This document shows positions 1 through 7,449 of a stretch of DNA of 64,000 bases, in pieces. The DNA lies in contig JAILPJ010000087.1 in NCBI GenBank assembly GCA_024699605.1, positions 1 to 64,000 of the forward strand, read 5' to 3'. The notes under the pieces are model-generated. The model saw only the letters and a list, made by a program, of their open reading frames with translations, was not told where the DNA came from and made no database searches. Position numbers and translations under genes: made by a program. Each line of letters opens with the position of its first letter. Positions within the stretch are counted from its first letter, which is position 1. Source of the stretch: Desulfovibrio sp. (GTDB lineage: Bacteria > Desulfobacterota > Desulfovibrionia > Desulfovibrionales > Desulfovibrionaceae).

Positions 1-83
1 TTGGTCTCATGCGGAATATGAGTGCCCAACGTGTAGGTCTTGTGGCTTATCCTCGGTTTACTCCACCACAGGAAAATTTTATG

Positions 84-536
84 TCAGAGAAAAAAAGAGA
101 GAGCCGCAGTGCCGTTCACACTGCGGCTCTCAAAGTAGTCATGCACCCACCTGGAAAGCTTACAATTCTTCACATCGATCTTGACGGGCTTCATCATGTC
201 CTTGTCAACTTTTCCGTAAAGACGAATCGTCGTTTGCGGTGTTACAGTACGACCCATAAAAAGATCATCGTCTATTTCCACGACAATCTGTCCGGTCTGA
301 TCTTGAAAAAGATATTTTTCATGATCACCGGCTTCACGACGAACAATGTGACCTGTCAACACAACGGCAGTATCATCCCAAGCAGAAAGCACCTCTTTGA
401 CCGTTTGCACGCCTGACTGGGAAACAGGTCCCTGGAAACCTCCTCCGGCTTGGGGAGCGCTTCCTCCCTGAAAACCTTGAGCAAAACATGCGGATGCAAA
501 AACAAGAACAAAAGCCAAGGTCAATACAATACGCAT
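84..536 (-). CDS. Exported YgiW/YdeI-type OB-fold (BOF) protein
   Basis: A 150-residue periplasmic protein of the bacterial OB-fold family (YgiW/YdeI), small proteins linked to stress tolerance whose ligand is mostly unknown. Residues 1-20 form a signal peptide ending in an Ala-Cys-Phe-Ala-Gln region. A Gly/Gln-rich stretch follows, then the OB domain (about 48-130) with the family pattern of VVLTGHIV, the YLFQDQTG segment and IRLYGKVD. The start at 536 was chosen over longer versions because AGGAGG precedes it and the signal peptide begins there. The last 15 or so residues are encoded by a transcription terminator and do not look like the family, so the original stop codon may have been lost. 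It lies 28 nt downstream of kdsD and is probably co-transcribed with it. The family call is fairly safe; the role is unknown. Confidence 0.8.
   Translation of the reverse strand: MRIVLTLAFVLVFASACFAQGFQGGSAPQAGGGFQGPVSQSGVQTVKEVLSAWDDTAVVLTGHIVRREAGDHEKYLFQDQTGQIVVEIDDDLFMGRTVTPQTTIRLYGKVDKDMMKPVKIDVKNCKLSRWVHDYFESRSVNGTAALSFFL
91..132 (-). terminator. Intrinsic terminator at the end of the KDO/OB-fold gene run
   Basis: An 11-bp perfect stem (left arm 100-110, right arm 120-130) with a 9-nt loop is followed, on the minus strand, by a run of seven T (plus-strand A at 91-97). It lies inside the last codons of the OB-fold gene instead of beyond its stop codon, so the reading frame runs through the hairpin. 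It is the first convincing terminator met by a minus-strand transcript coming from the KDO genes. Confidence 0.85.
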
Positions 537-564
537 AGGCTCCTCCTTACGTGTGAAAAACGAA

Positions 565-1524
565 TCACTCGAGATCGTGAATATGCACAATCCCAACGCT
601 CATATCCCCAGGTAAGACAAAGAAACTGGTAACCTTCCGCTCCTTCATCATCCGGCGAGCCTGCTCAACCGTTGCCCCAACGTCAATAGTATACGGATGC
701 ACAGTCATCAGTTCATCGGCCGTTTTCGTTAACAGATCCGGGCACATAGCGCGACGTAAATCACCATCGGTGATGATGCCCACAAGCCTACCGTGATCTG
801 TCACCCCCACGCAGCCGAGCATTTTCTTACTCATTTCCACAATAACAATGCTCATGGGATCATGGATGTCACAGAGCGGAACCGCTGTCCCCGTATGCAT
901 GATATCGCGAACTCTGAGTAATTTCTGCCCAAGGCTGCCGCCGGGATGAAAAGATTTAAAATCTTCAGGCGTAAAGCCGCGTGCCTGCATCAGTGCCATA
1001 GCCAAGGCATCGCCCAGGGCCAGACTCATGGTTGTGGAAGTCGTTGGGGCACAGTCAAGAGGACAGGCCTCGTGCACTGTCGGCAAAACCAGACAATGAT
1101 CAGCATGCTTGCCCAAGGGACTCTGGGGATTGGAAGTAATGGCCACCACAGGCAAGGCATGGGCCTGAGCATAAAAAAGAATATCGCCAAGTTCCGCAGT
1201 ATTGCCCGAATTGGAGATAGCCACGAGGGCATCTCGCGGCGTCATCATGCCGAGATCCCCGTGACTGGCCTCGGCTGGATGAATAAAATACGCCGGTGTA
1301 CCGGTACTCGCCATGGTGGCGGCTATCTTGCGAGCAATATGCCCGCTTTTTCCCATACCCGTAACACCCACACGCCCTTCAATAGATAAAAGACATTGCA
1401 CACAACGCGTAAAATTGTCATCAAGTGAGCGGCTCAGTTGCAACAGAGCCTCGCCCTCCTGACGGACAGTATCAACCCCTTGCCTGAGGGCTTGCTGGCT
1501 GTCAAAGCGAAATGTCTTCTTCAT
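565..1524 (-). CDS. kdsD: Arabinose-5-phosphate isomerase (KdsD/KpsF/GutQ family)
   Basis: Converts ribulose-5-phosphate to arabinose-5-phosphate, the first committed precursor of KDO for lipopolysaccharide. The 319-residue protein has the usual architecture: a SIS sugar isomerase domain (about 40-190) with GMGKSGH, the EASHGDLGM region and SNSGNT, followed by two CBS domains (about 205-319). Length matches the family. ATG at 1524 is preferred to the TTG one codon earlier because GAGGA lies about 8 nt upstream. It is followed by the OB-fold gene and preceded by the kdsBC fusion, so three consecutive genes supply KDO synthesis. Paralogues of the same fold (GutQ) exist, but the KDO neighbours settle the assignment. 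Confidence 0.94.
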   Translation of the reverse strand: MKKTFRFDSQQALRQGVDTVRQEGEALLQLSRSLDDNFTRCVQCLLSIEGRVGVTGMGKSGHIARKIAATMASTGTPAYFIHPAEASHGDLGMMTPRDALVAISNSGNTAELGDILFYAQAHALPVVAITSNPQSPLGKHADHCLVLPTVHEACPLDCAPTTSTTMSLALGDALAMALMQARGFTPEDFKSFHPGGSLGQKLLRVRDIMHTGTAVPLCDIHDPMSIVIVEMSKKMLGCVGVTDHGRLVGIITDGDLRRAMCPDLLTKTADELMTVHPYTIDVGATVEQARRMMKERKVTSFFVLPGDMSVGIVHIHDLE

Positions 1525-1553
1525 CAAATAATCCTCTCAGAAGGCAGGTCTGA

Positions 1554-2795
1554 TTAGGCAAGACGCTGTCCCTGACTGGCCAGCACACGCTCCAAAAGCT
1601 CGCGCAGCGCACCTTGACCTCCGCGACTTGCTAGCACAAGGTCCGCCGCTTGCCGCACGTCTTGATGCGCATCAGCCACACAGGCGCCAAGAGCACAAGC
1701 TGCAAAAGCCGGCAAATCAGTCAGATCATCGCCTAAAAAGATGGCCTGTGAAGGTTCGCAAGCACTTTCTGCAAAGATCTCGCGTAACGCCTGGGCTTTT
1801 TCAAGGCGGCCAAGGCGGAAGATGGTAATTCCCAGATCTTTGAGTCGAGTGCGCAGGGCTTGACAATCACGACCTGAAAGCACAGCCAGGCGCAAGCCTT
1901 TTTTTTGCGCAAGCACGCAGCCAAGACCATCTCTGGCATTGAAACGCTTCAGACATTCACCTTCTGCACTATAATAAAGCCCTCCGTCTGTCAAAACGCC
2001 ATCCACATCAGTAATAATCAGTTTTATCTGGGATAAACGCTGATCCAGACTTGGCGGAAGCGTTTGACCGGCCATGATCTGTCTCACCAAGGCCAGATCC
2101 TCCGCTGTATCCACACCCGGGCCAAAAGCCTCAGTTTGCAAGACCTGAATGGACAGACCAGCCTGCAAAAGCCTCAGCTGTTCTAGCTTTTCAACTTGCT
2201 CAAGGGGCGCGGGCGGCAGAGAGCCAAAACGCTCCAAAGCTTCACGACGATAGGCGTATACACCAATATGCACATAATAGGTGCACTCTGTCCCCTCATC
2301 CCTGACATAGGGAATAGGACTGCGGCTGAAATAGAGTGCCCGCCCCTTGTCGTCGCAAACCACTTTAACCAGATTGGGATCTCGCACTCGGTGTTCTTCA
2401 GCCTTGGGCAAAGCATAGGCCAGTGTTGCCACAGCGGGACTGTCCTGCCCCCGCATGCAGGTTAACAGAGCTTCAATGGCCTTAGGATCCAAAAGTGGCT
2501 CATCACCTTGAATATTAATATAAACATCAGCACTGTGCTTTTTCGCCACTTCCTGCAGGCGATCTGAACCGCTTGCACAGTCTGCACTTGTCATGCAGAC
2601 CTCTCCGCCACTTTCACGCACCACCCGGGCAATGCGTTCATCATCCGTGGCCACCAGCACAGCATCCAAACCCTGCACCTGTCTCGCACGATCAAGAACA
2701 TGGAGGATCATGGCCTTGCCCGCAATCTCAAGTAAGGGCTTACCAGGCAGCCTGGTGGAATGGTAGCGAGCGGGAATGACGGCAACGATGCGCAT
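1554..2795 (-). CDS. kdsB-kdsC: Fused CMP-KDO synthetase / KDO-8-phosphate phosphatase
   Basis: One 413-residue polypeptide carries two KDO enzymes. Residues 1-250 are the KdsB cytidylyltransferase: the N-terminal PARYHSTRLPGKPL signature, INIQGDEPL and the YVHIGVYAYRR region. Residues about 260-413 are the KdsC HAD-type phosphatase: the nucleophile motif DVDGVLTDG, VLSGRD and LGDDLTDLPA. KdsC removes phosphate from KDO-8-P and KdsB activates free KDO with CTP, so the fusion joins consecutive steps. It starts at ATG 2795 with AAGGAG upstream. kdsA stops 12 nt upstream in the same direction. Both halves keep their key acidic residues and look functional. Similar fusions are, to my recollection, found in Desulfovibrio relatives, so it supports the taxonomic guess. 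Confidence 0.95.
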   Translation of the reverse strand: MRIVAVIPARYHSTRLPGKPLLEIAGKAMILHVLDRARQVQGLDAVLVATDDERIARVVRESGGEVCMTSADCASGSDRLQEVAKKHSADVYINIQGDEPLLDPKAIEALLTCMRGQDSPAVATLAYALPKAEEHRVRDPNLVKVVCDDKGRALYFSRSPIPYVRDEGTECTYYVHIGVYAYRREALERFGSLPPAPLEQVEKLEQLRLLQAGLSIQVLQTEAFGPGVDTAEDLALVRQIMAGQTLPPSLDQRLSQIKLIITDVDGVLTDGGLYYSAEGECLKRFNARDGLGCVLAQKKGLRLAVLSGRDCQALRTRLKDLGITIFRLGRLEKAQALREIFAESACEPSQAIFLGDDLTDLPAFAACALGACVADAHQDVRQAADLVLASRGGQGALRELLERVLASQGQRLA

Positions 2796-2807
2796 GCAAA
2801 ACTCCTT

Positions 2808-3659
2808 TTAGATGGCAGCACGCTCTTTGACCAAAACGTCAAGAGCTTTGAGCACAGGCAAAATTGTGGGCAGATCGGCAAAGGCAAGCATATTGGGACC
2901 ATCACAGGGTGCCCGGTCAGGATCAGGATGCGTTTCCAGGAAAAGAGCTGCGATGCCTACGGCCACGGCCGCGCGGGCCAGAGTCGCCACAAATTCTCGC
3001 TGGCCGCTGCTTTTTCCTCCGGCAGCGCCCGGCAGCTGGACGGAATGGGTCGCATCAAAGACCACGGGCTGACCTGTGCGCTTCATGATCTCCAGTGAAC
3101 GCATATCCACCACGAGATTATTGTAACCAAAGGTAGATCCGCGTTCACAGAGTAAAATCTTATGATTGCCCTGGCTTGTGGCTTTGCCGAGAACATGCTC
3201 CATCTCCCACGGCGCCAGGAACTGTCCTTTTTTGATGTTGACGGCTTTACCCGTTGCTTGAGCCGCCAAAAGCAGATCCGTCTGCCGACAGAGAAAAGCC
3301 GGAATTTGTAGAATATCCGCCACCTCAGCGACCCTTTTGGCCTGCTCAGGGCTGTGGATATCGGTGATCACCGGCAGATCAAAGCGCTCGCGCACTTCAG
3401 AGAGGATCGCAAGACCTTCCGCAAGACCGACACCTCGAAAGCTTGTCAGTGAACTGCGATTGGCTTTGTCAAAACTCGATTTAAAAACCAGGTCAATGCC
3501 CTGTGCGGAGAATATCTCCAAAAGGGCTTCTGCTGCCTCCAAGGTCTGAGAACGGCTCTCAATGGCACAGGGTCCGGCAAAGACCACCAGCGGCAAATCA
3601 TTGGCAATAGCCAGCTGTTTTTTTTGAGAGGGCGTTGAAAGGAGAATTTTTGTGGGCAT
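2808..3659 (-). CDS. kdsA: 3-deoxy-D-manno-octulosonate-8-phosphate synthase
   Basis: Condenses arabinose-5-phosphate with phosphoenolpyruvate to KDO-8-phosphate. The 283-residue TIM-barrel protein shows FAGPCAIES near the N-terminus, the [11 protein letters not shown] segment, TDIHSPEQA, and [18 protein letters not shown], all typical of KdsA. The Cys seen in LCERG is the position that in some KdsA enzymes ligates a metal, but the metal class was not worked out. ATG 3659 has GAGGA 5 nt upstream. Only 30 nt separate it from the stop of the SUMF1-domain gene, so this LPS gene may sit on the transcript of the preceding cassette; no terminator is visible between them. Confidence 0.96.
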   Translation of the reverse strand: MPTKILLSTPSQKKQLAIANDLPLVVFAGPCAIESRSQTLEAAEALLEIFSAQGIDLVFKSSFDKANRSSLTSFRGVGLAEGLAILSEVRERFDLPVITDIHSPEQAKRVAEVADILQIPAFLCRQTDLLLAAQATGKAVNIKKGQFLAPWEMEHVLGKATSQGNHKILLCERGSTFGYNNLVVDMRSLEIMKRTGQPVVFDATHSVQLPGAAGGKSSGQREFVATLARAAVAVGIAALFLETHPDPDRAPCDGPNMLAFADLPTILPVLKALDVLVKERAAI

Positions 3660-3689
3660 GCCATCCTCGACGTTCTTGCAAGAAAACGC

Positions 3690-5480
3690 TTATTTTTGAT
3701 TGAATTGCGGGATTTGCTTGAGATGTTGCGCTGGAATGACGTCACGACAGATGGCCTCGCTGGTCAGTTGCGACAAACCGCGCGAACGTATCAAAGCCAG
3801 ATGTTTTGCCAAAGTTTGCAGATTCTGCTGCATATGCCGGTCAAGGGAACCCTTGCCCGAATATTCCTTAACAAGTTGCGCCCGCAGATCTTCAATGCGT
3901 GCCGGATCAGCCTGGGCTATACGCTCTAAGTGGCTTTTATACTGATTGGCTGAGGTCAGAAGCGTTTGATAATAATCATTCATAAGATTCTGTGCTTGTT
4001 TTTTTTCCGCTTCTGTAGGGGCTTTTTTCCCTTGATCTTTGAGCAGCTTGATAATCTCCAGAGAGCGAAAAGCATAGGCACGAATAGTTTCCGCCTGATA
4101 GAGACTCGATCGCAGCGTATTTTCCAAAAAATCGAGGCTCTGCCGAGCTCGCGCCTGTTCGCGTTGATCAATCATGTTACGCAACTGATCGAGGTTGGCA
4201 CGCATATCCGCTGATTCCGTAACCTTGCGGACCCGGTCAAGTTCAGCCAAAAGATCGCCGTGCTGATTGAGTTTAAGAAGCGTTTCATGCTGCTTGGCTG
4301 GCTCAGGCTGCGCTTGCGGTTCAGGCTTGTGCCGCTCTTTTTCAGGTTTGGTCTCGCTCAAAAGTTTCAGACGACTGGCACTGGGCGTATTGATGCCAGC
4401 CAGAACCAGGCGAAAGCCCAGATCTCTGGCCCGGTATTCCCCTTTGTTGGTATAAAGGGGAAATTCATCGCGTGCCCCTGGCAGCACGCCACTCTCTTCG
4501 CTTAAAAAACTCCCGCCTTTACAGATTAATCCACCCGATGCGCCGTGCAAACGGCTGTGCAAATAATTACTGGAACCAAATTCTTCAATGGTCAGGTGGA
4601 AAAAACCGTCTATCATTTCACGCACATTGCCCATAGTGTCGTAGAGCAAAAGCGGATTGGGCTTACGCTGACCGATGGGCAGAGGCGACTCAAGCAGAGC
4701 TGTTTTTTCGCTGCGAAAAACCCCAAAATCTTCAGCCTTTTCTCCGGCCCGGAGAAAATCATCCTTATTTCTGCGGTCCTCTTCGCGCACCGCACTGCCA
4801 CCACGTGCTCCGTATTCCCACTCTTCTTCCGTAGGCAGCCGTAGAAAGCCAATATTATTGGTATCGGCATAACTGGGGAGGGCTTGCTGATGCTCGGCAA
4901 TCAACCAGGCGTTATAGCGTTTTAAGAAATTCTGCACGTCCAACCAGGAAATCTCGACCACCGGCAAGGTGCCACTGCGATCAAGATTTCTTGGACATGC
5001 GGCTTCATTCAACTCACCCTCTGGCGAAAGAGCCTTCAGCACACTGTCCCACTGCTGACGGCTGATCTCATATTTCCCAAGAAAATAATAGGAAAAGCTC
5101 TCCTTTTGCTCGACACCCAAATGTGAACGCCAGGCTTGCGGCAAATCGGCCAAAGCAAAAGAGGCCGCAATATAGCTTTCAAAACGGCTTTCATAAATCT
5201 GCCGTTCTTTTTGCGTATTGCCAACCCCCATAGTAAACGGTCTGTCACGATTGACACCGCCCGGAACCGCAATGGCGCGTAACACCAGCTTTTGCCCACA
5301 CGGCATGGGCAAGAAGAGATCATCGGCATCAGCCTGGGGATTCCAGGCGTATTTGTCTTCAAGGGGAGCATTTTGAGAGCGAATGGCCGCGTGGGCACTA
5401 TGTCCTGACAGAGCAAACGACCAAAGCAGGGCAAAACAGAAGAGCACTGTAAGCACAGTGCCCAAACAGAAAAAGCGCAT
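3690..5480 (-). CDS. Exported SUMF1/FGE-domain protein, TagR-like
   Basis: A 596-residue exported protein, last gene of the cassette. Residues 1-31 form a signal peptide or anchor. Residues about 65-380 form a formylglycine-generating-enzyme-like (SUMF1) domain, with FTMGVGN, the LGKYEISRQQW segment, RLPTEEEWEYGARGG, GNVREMIDG, and GGSF followed by DLGFRLVLAG. A charged region from about 390 to 596 is probably coiled coil. Many bacterial SUMF1 domains are binding modules and not enzymes, and I do not see the catalytic cysteine pair of true FGE. The start at 5480 sits 1 nt after the permease stop (coupled translation); a longer ORF start lies inside the permease gene and lacks a signal sequence. 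Its position beside an ABC permease/ATPase and a vWA protein matches TagR of the TagQRST pathway; that link is inference. Confidence 0.8.
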   Translation of the reverse strand: MRFFCLGTVLTVLFCFALLWSFALSGHSAHAAIRSQNAPLEDKYAWNPQADADDLFLPMPCGQKLVLRAIAVPGGVNRDRPFTMGVGNTQKERQIYESRFESYIAASFALADLPQAWRSHLGVEQKESFSYYFLGKYEISRQQWDSVLKALSPEGELNEAACPRNLDRSGTLPVVEISWLDVQNFLKRYNAWLIAEHQQALPSYADTNNIGFLRLPTEEEWEYGARGGSAVREEDRRNKDDFLRAGEKAEDFGVFRSEKTALLESPLPIGQRKPNPLLLYDTMGNVREMIDGFFHLTIEEFGSSNYLHSRLHGASGGLICKGGSFLSEESGVLPGARDEFPLYTNKGEYRARDLGFRLVLAGINTPSASRLKLLSETKPEKERHKPEPQAQPEPAKQHETLLKLNQHGDLLAELDRVRKVTESADMRANLDQLRNMIDQREQARARQSLDFLENTLRSSLYQAETIRAYAFRSLEIIKLLKDQGKKAPTEAEKKQAQNLMNDYYQTLLTSANQYKSHLERIAQADPARIEDLRAQLVKEYSGKGSLDRHMQQNLQTLAKHLALIRSRGLSQLTSEAICRDVIPAQHLKQIPQFNQK

Positions 5481-5481
5481 C

Positions 5482-6705
5482 TTAGACCTCTCGAATAACC
5501 GCTGAAGGATCCACACAGGAGGCTTTGATGGCCGAACGTACACAGGCGGCAGCCGAAAGCAGTAAAACACAGCCGACTATCACCAAGGTGTCGTTGAGGC
5601 CAAGCTGACAAAGCGCAAAGCCGCCGCTCTGCTCCGCAAAGAAGAAATCAATACTCACGCTGACCAGCGCGTAGACCAGAAAAGCCAGAAGAAGACCGCT
5701 GGCCGTTGTCAAAAAAATCTGCACAAGGGGATAACTGATCAGGGCGAGACGGGAAAAGCCCAAAAGTCTGAGCAGACCCAGCATACGCAGCTTTCTACTG
5801 ACAGAGGCCTGGGCCGAACTGAGTGTATGGGCCAGGAAACCCGTGCCCACAGCCACTGCAAGGATCAAGAGGACTCGCTTCAAGGAAGAGGACAGGGAAC
5901 GGATGGAAGCAATTTCACGTGCTTTGGTTGAGACTTCAATACCAAGGGCCTTAAACTCACGGCTGACGCTTTCCACGCCATCCAGATCCTTGGCATAGAG
6001 ACGAAAACTGCCGTAAAGACGCTCGGCCGTACGCTCTCGGCCCGTCATACCACGTTCTGGCACCGCAAACTCATCGTGGTAGTCTTGAATGGCCTCCAAA
6101 ACCGGAAGCGGCACAAAGCCCATACTGCGATCAGCAACGTTGGCGGCCATAATATCGCAGACTTTGAGCGTCAACTGAAAGGATTCAAAACGCCCTTCAC
6201 GCGTCCGGCGTCCAAGCGGCGCGATCAATTCAGAACCACGCTCCACGCCAAGTTTTTCAGCCGCCCTTTGGGAAAGAACAATTTCGGGCACGGAGCCATC
6301 CTGTGGTTCACGCAGGCCATAATGGCTCAGGACTGGTTCGCCAGGAGCACAGGGTTCAAGATGCACCACCTGGCTCTTTCCCTTGTCAGACTGCAAGGTG
6401 ACGTCAGTAGCCATGGCACGAATACGGCCAATGGCAAAACGAGCTCCCGGCAATTGCGCAAATTGCGCTATATCCGAGGCCGTATAGGAACGCTCAACGT
6501 CGCTGCTGATGGGCGTAATCACCAAAACAGCTGGATCCTCGAGCAGTTTTGCACGCATGGCCAGAATGACGCCATTGGCCACTCCGTCGAGTACGAGGAT
6601 GGGAGTGAGCATACTAGCCAGAGCAAGGACAGCACATAATGACAGTGTTCTTTCGTGCAGCCAATCGCGAACAGCCAGAAAAAACGCCAGGCGTCTTTTG
6701 CTCAT
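5482..6705 (-). CDS. ABC transporter permease, FtsX/MacB-like (TagS-like)
   Basis: A 407-residue inner-membrane protein with the FtsX/MacB-type topology: a first membrane segment near residues 20-45, a large periplasmic domain (about 50-275), and three C-terminal segments (about 280-300, 325-355, 375-400). Such permeases usually do not import solutes but couple ATP use in the cytosol to work on periplasmic or outer-membrane partners (LolCE, MacB, FtsX, TagS). GGAG precedes the ATG, and the ATPase gene ends 2 nt upstream, so the pair is surely one transporter. Only one permease gene is present, so a homodimer is expected. The neighbouring SUMF1 and vWA genes suggest a TagS-like role more than lipoprotein release. 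Confidence 0.85.
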   Translation of the reverse strand: MSKRRLAFFLAVRDWLHERTLSLCAVLALASMLTPILVLDGVANGVILAMRAKLLEDPAVLVITPISSDVERSYTASDIAQFAQLPGARFAIGRIRAMATDVTLQSDKGKSQVVHLEPCAPGEPVLSHYGLREPQDGSVPEIVLSQRAAEKLGVERGSELIAPLGRRTREGRFESFQLTLKVCDIMAANVADRSMGFVPLPVLEAIQDYHDEFAVPERGMTGRERTAERLYGSFRLYAKDLDGVESVSREFKALGIEVSTKAREIASIRSLSSSLKRVLLILAVAVGTGFLAHTLSSAQASVSRKLRMLGLLRLLGFSRLALISYPLVQIFLTTASGLLLAFLVYALVSVSIDFFFAEQSGGFALCQLGLNDTLVIVGCVLLLSAAACVRSAIKASCVDPSAVIREV

Positions 6706-6707
6706 GG

Positions 6708-7442
6708 CTAGCTCCTCAGCAAGGCAGTTGTCCCCTGCTCTGTCTCTTCAAGCACAAAACGCCATTCACGCAAAGGATTTGACCTTACCCAGCTCAAATT
6801 GTGTGAGACCAGGATCAGGGTCGCCCCTTCATCGTCCACGGCCTCAAGAAAGGCTTGCATGACATTCTGGGCGTGCATGGGGTCCAGTGCTGCCGTGGGC
6901 TCGTCCGCCAAAATAATTTCCGGTGAGGGCAAGAGCGCGCGAATAATGGCCACCCGTTGCCGTTCACCGACGGACAAGGTTGCCGGTAAAGCCTGCATTT
7001 TCTGAGCAATGCCCAATCGCACCGCTAAGGCGTGCGCCCGTTCAAGGGCCCAGGACTCTTCCAGGCCGCGCATCCTCGCCACAAGCGTCATATTTTGAGC
7101 AACATTCAAAAACGGCAGCAGTTCGCCTGTTTGCAAAACATAGCCCAGATGCGCAAGCCGTAACGCGCAGAGTGTTTCAGTCCGCTTTTGTCTGTAAAGC
7201 TCCTCAATATCCCAACAGTGACCTTCGCACTGAAAGACAAAGCGGCTGGCCGTGTCAGGAGCCAGCACAAAACCCAGGATATCCAGGGCAGTACTCTTGC
7301 CACAGCCACTCTCGCCTGTGATCGCAATCTTTTCGCCACGGCTCAGTGTGAAATGGGGAATCACGAGACGATAGCCCTGTGCGCCTTCTCGGCGTTTTTC
7401 AAGATTCTCTATGGCATAGAGCAGATCAGCATGGCAAGCCAT
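6708..7442 (-). CDS. ABC transporter ATP-binding protein (LolD/MacB/TagT-like)
   Basis: The 244-residue cytosolic ATPase of the adjacent permease. Motifs are complete: Walker A GESGCGKST (about residues 42-50), a Q-loop in GYVLQTGELLP, an altered signature LSVGERQRVA, Walker B IILADEPTAALD and the H-loop VSHNLSW. In the signature, V replaces the usual G of LSGGE. The ORF can be extended 38 codons upstream, but that part would overlap the vWA gene and has no family resemblance, so ATG 7442, 7 nt after the vWA stop, is chosen. It belongs to the LolD/MacB/FtsE subfamily by order of motifs; the TagT analogy rests on neighbours. Confidence 0.88.
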   Translation of the reverse strand: MACHADLLYAIENLEKRREGAQGYRLVIPHFTLSRGEKIAITGESGCGKSTALDILGFVLAPDTASRFVFQCEGHCWDIEELYRQKRTETLCALRLAHLGYVLQTGELLPFLNVAQNMTLVARMRGLEESWALERAHALAVRLGIAQKMQALPATLSVGERQRVAIIRALLPSPEIILADEPTAALDPMHAQNVMQAFLEAVDDEGATLILVSHNLSWVRSNPLREWRFVLEETEQGTTALLRS

Positions 7443-7449
7443 AAAGGCC

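Noticed and set aside
5919..5940. Other CACGTG hexamers (for example near 5925, 4803, 25199, 43402) as parS sites
   Set aside because: They lack the flanking TGTT and AACA parts of the ParB site.
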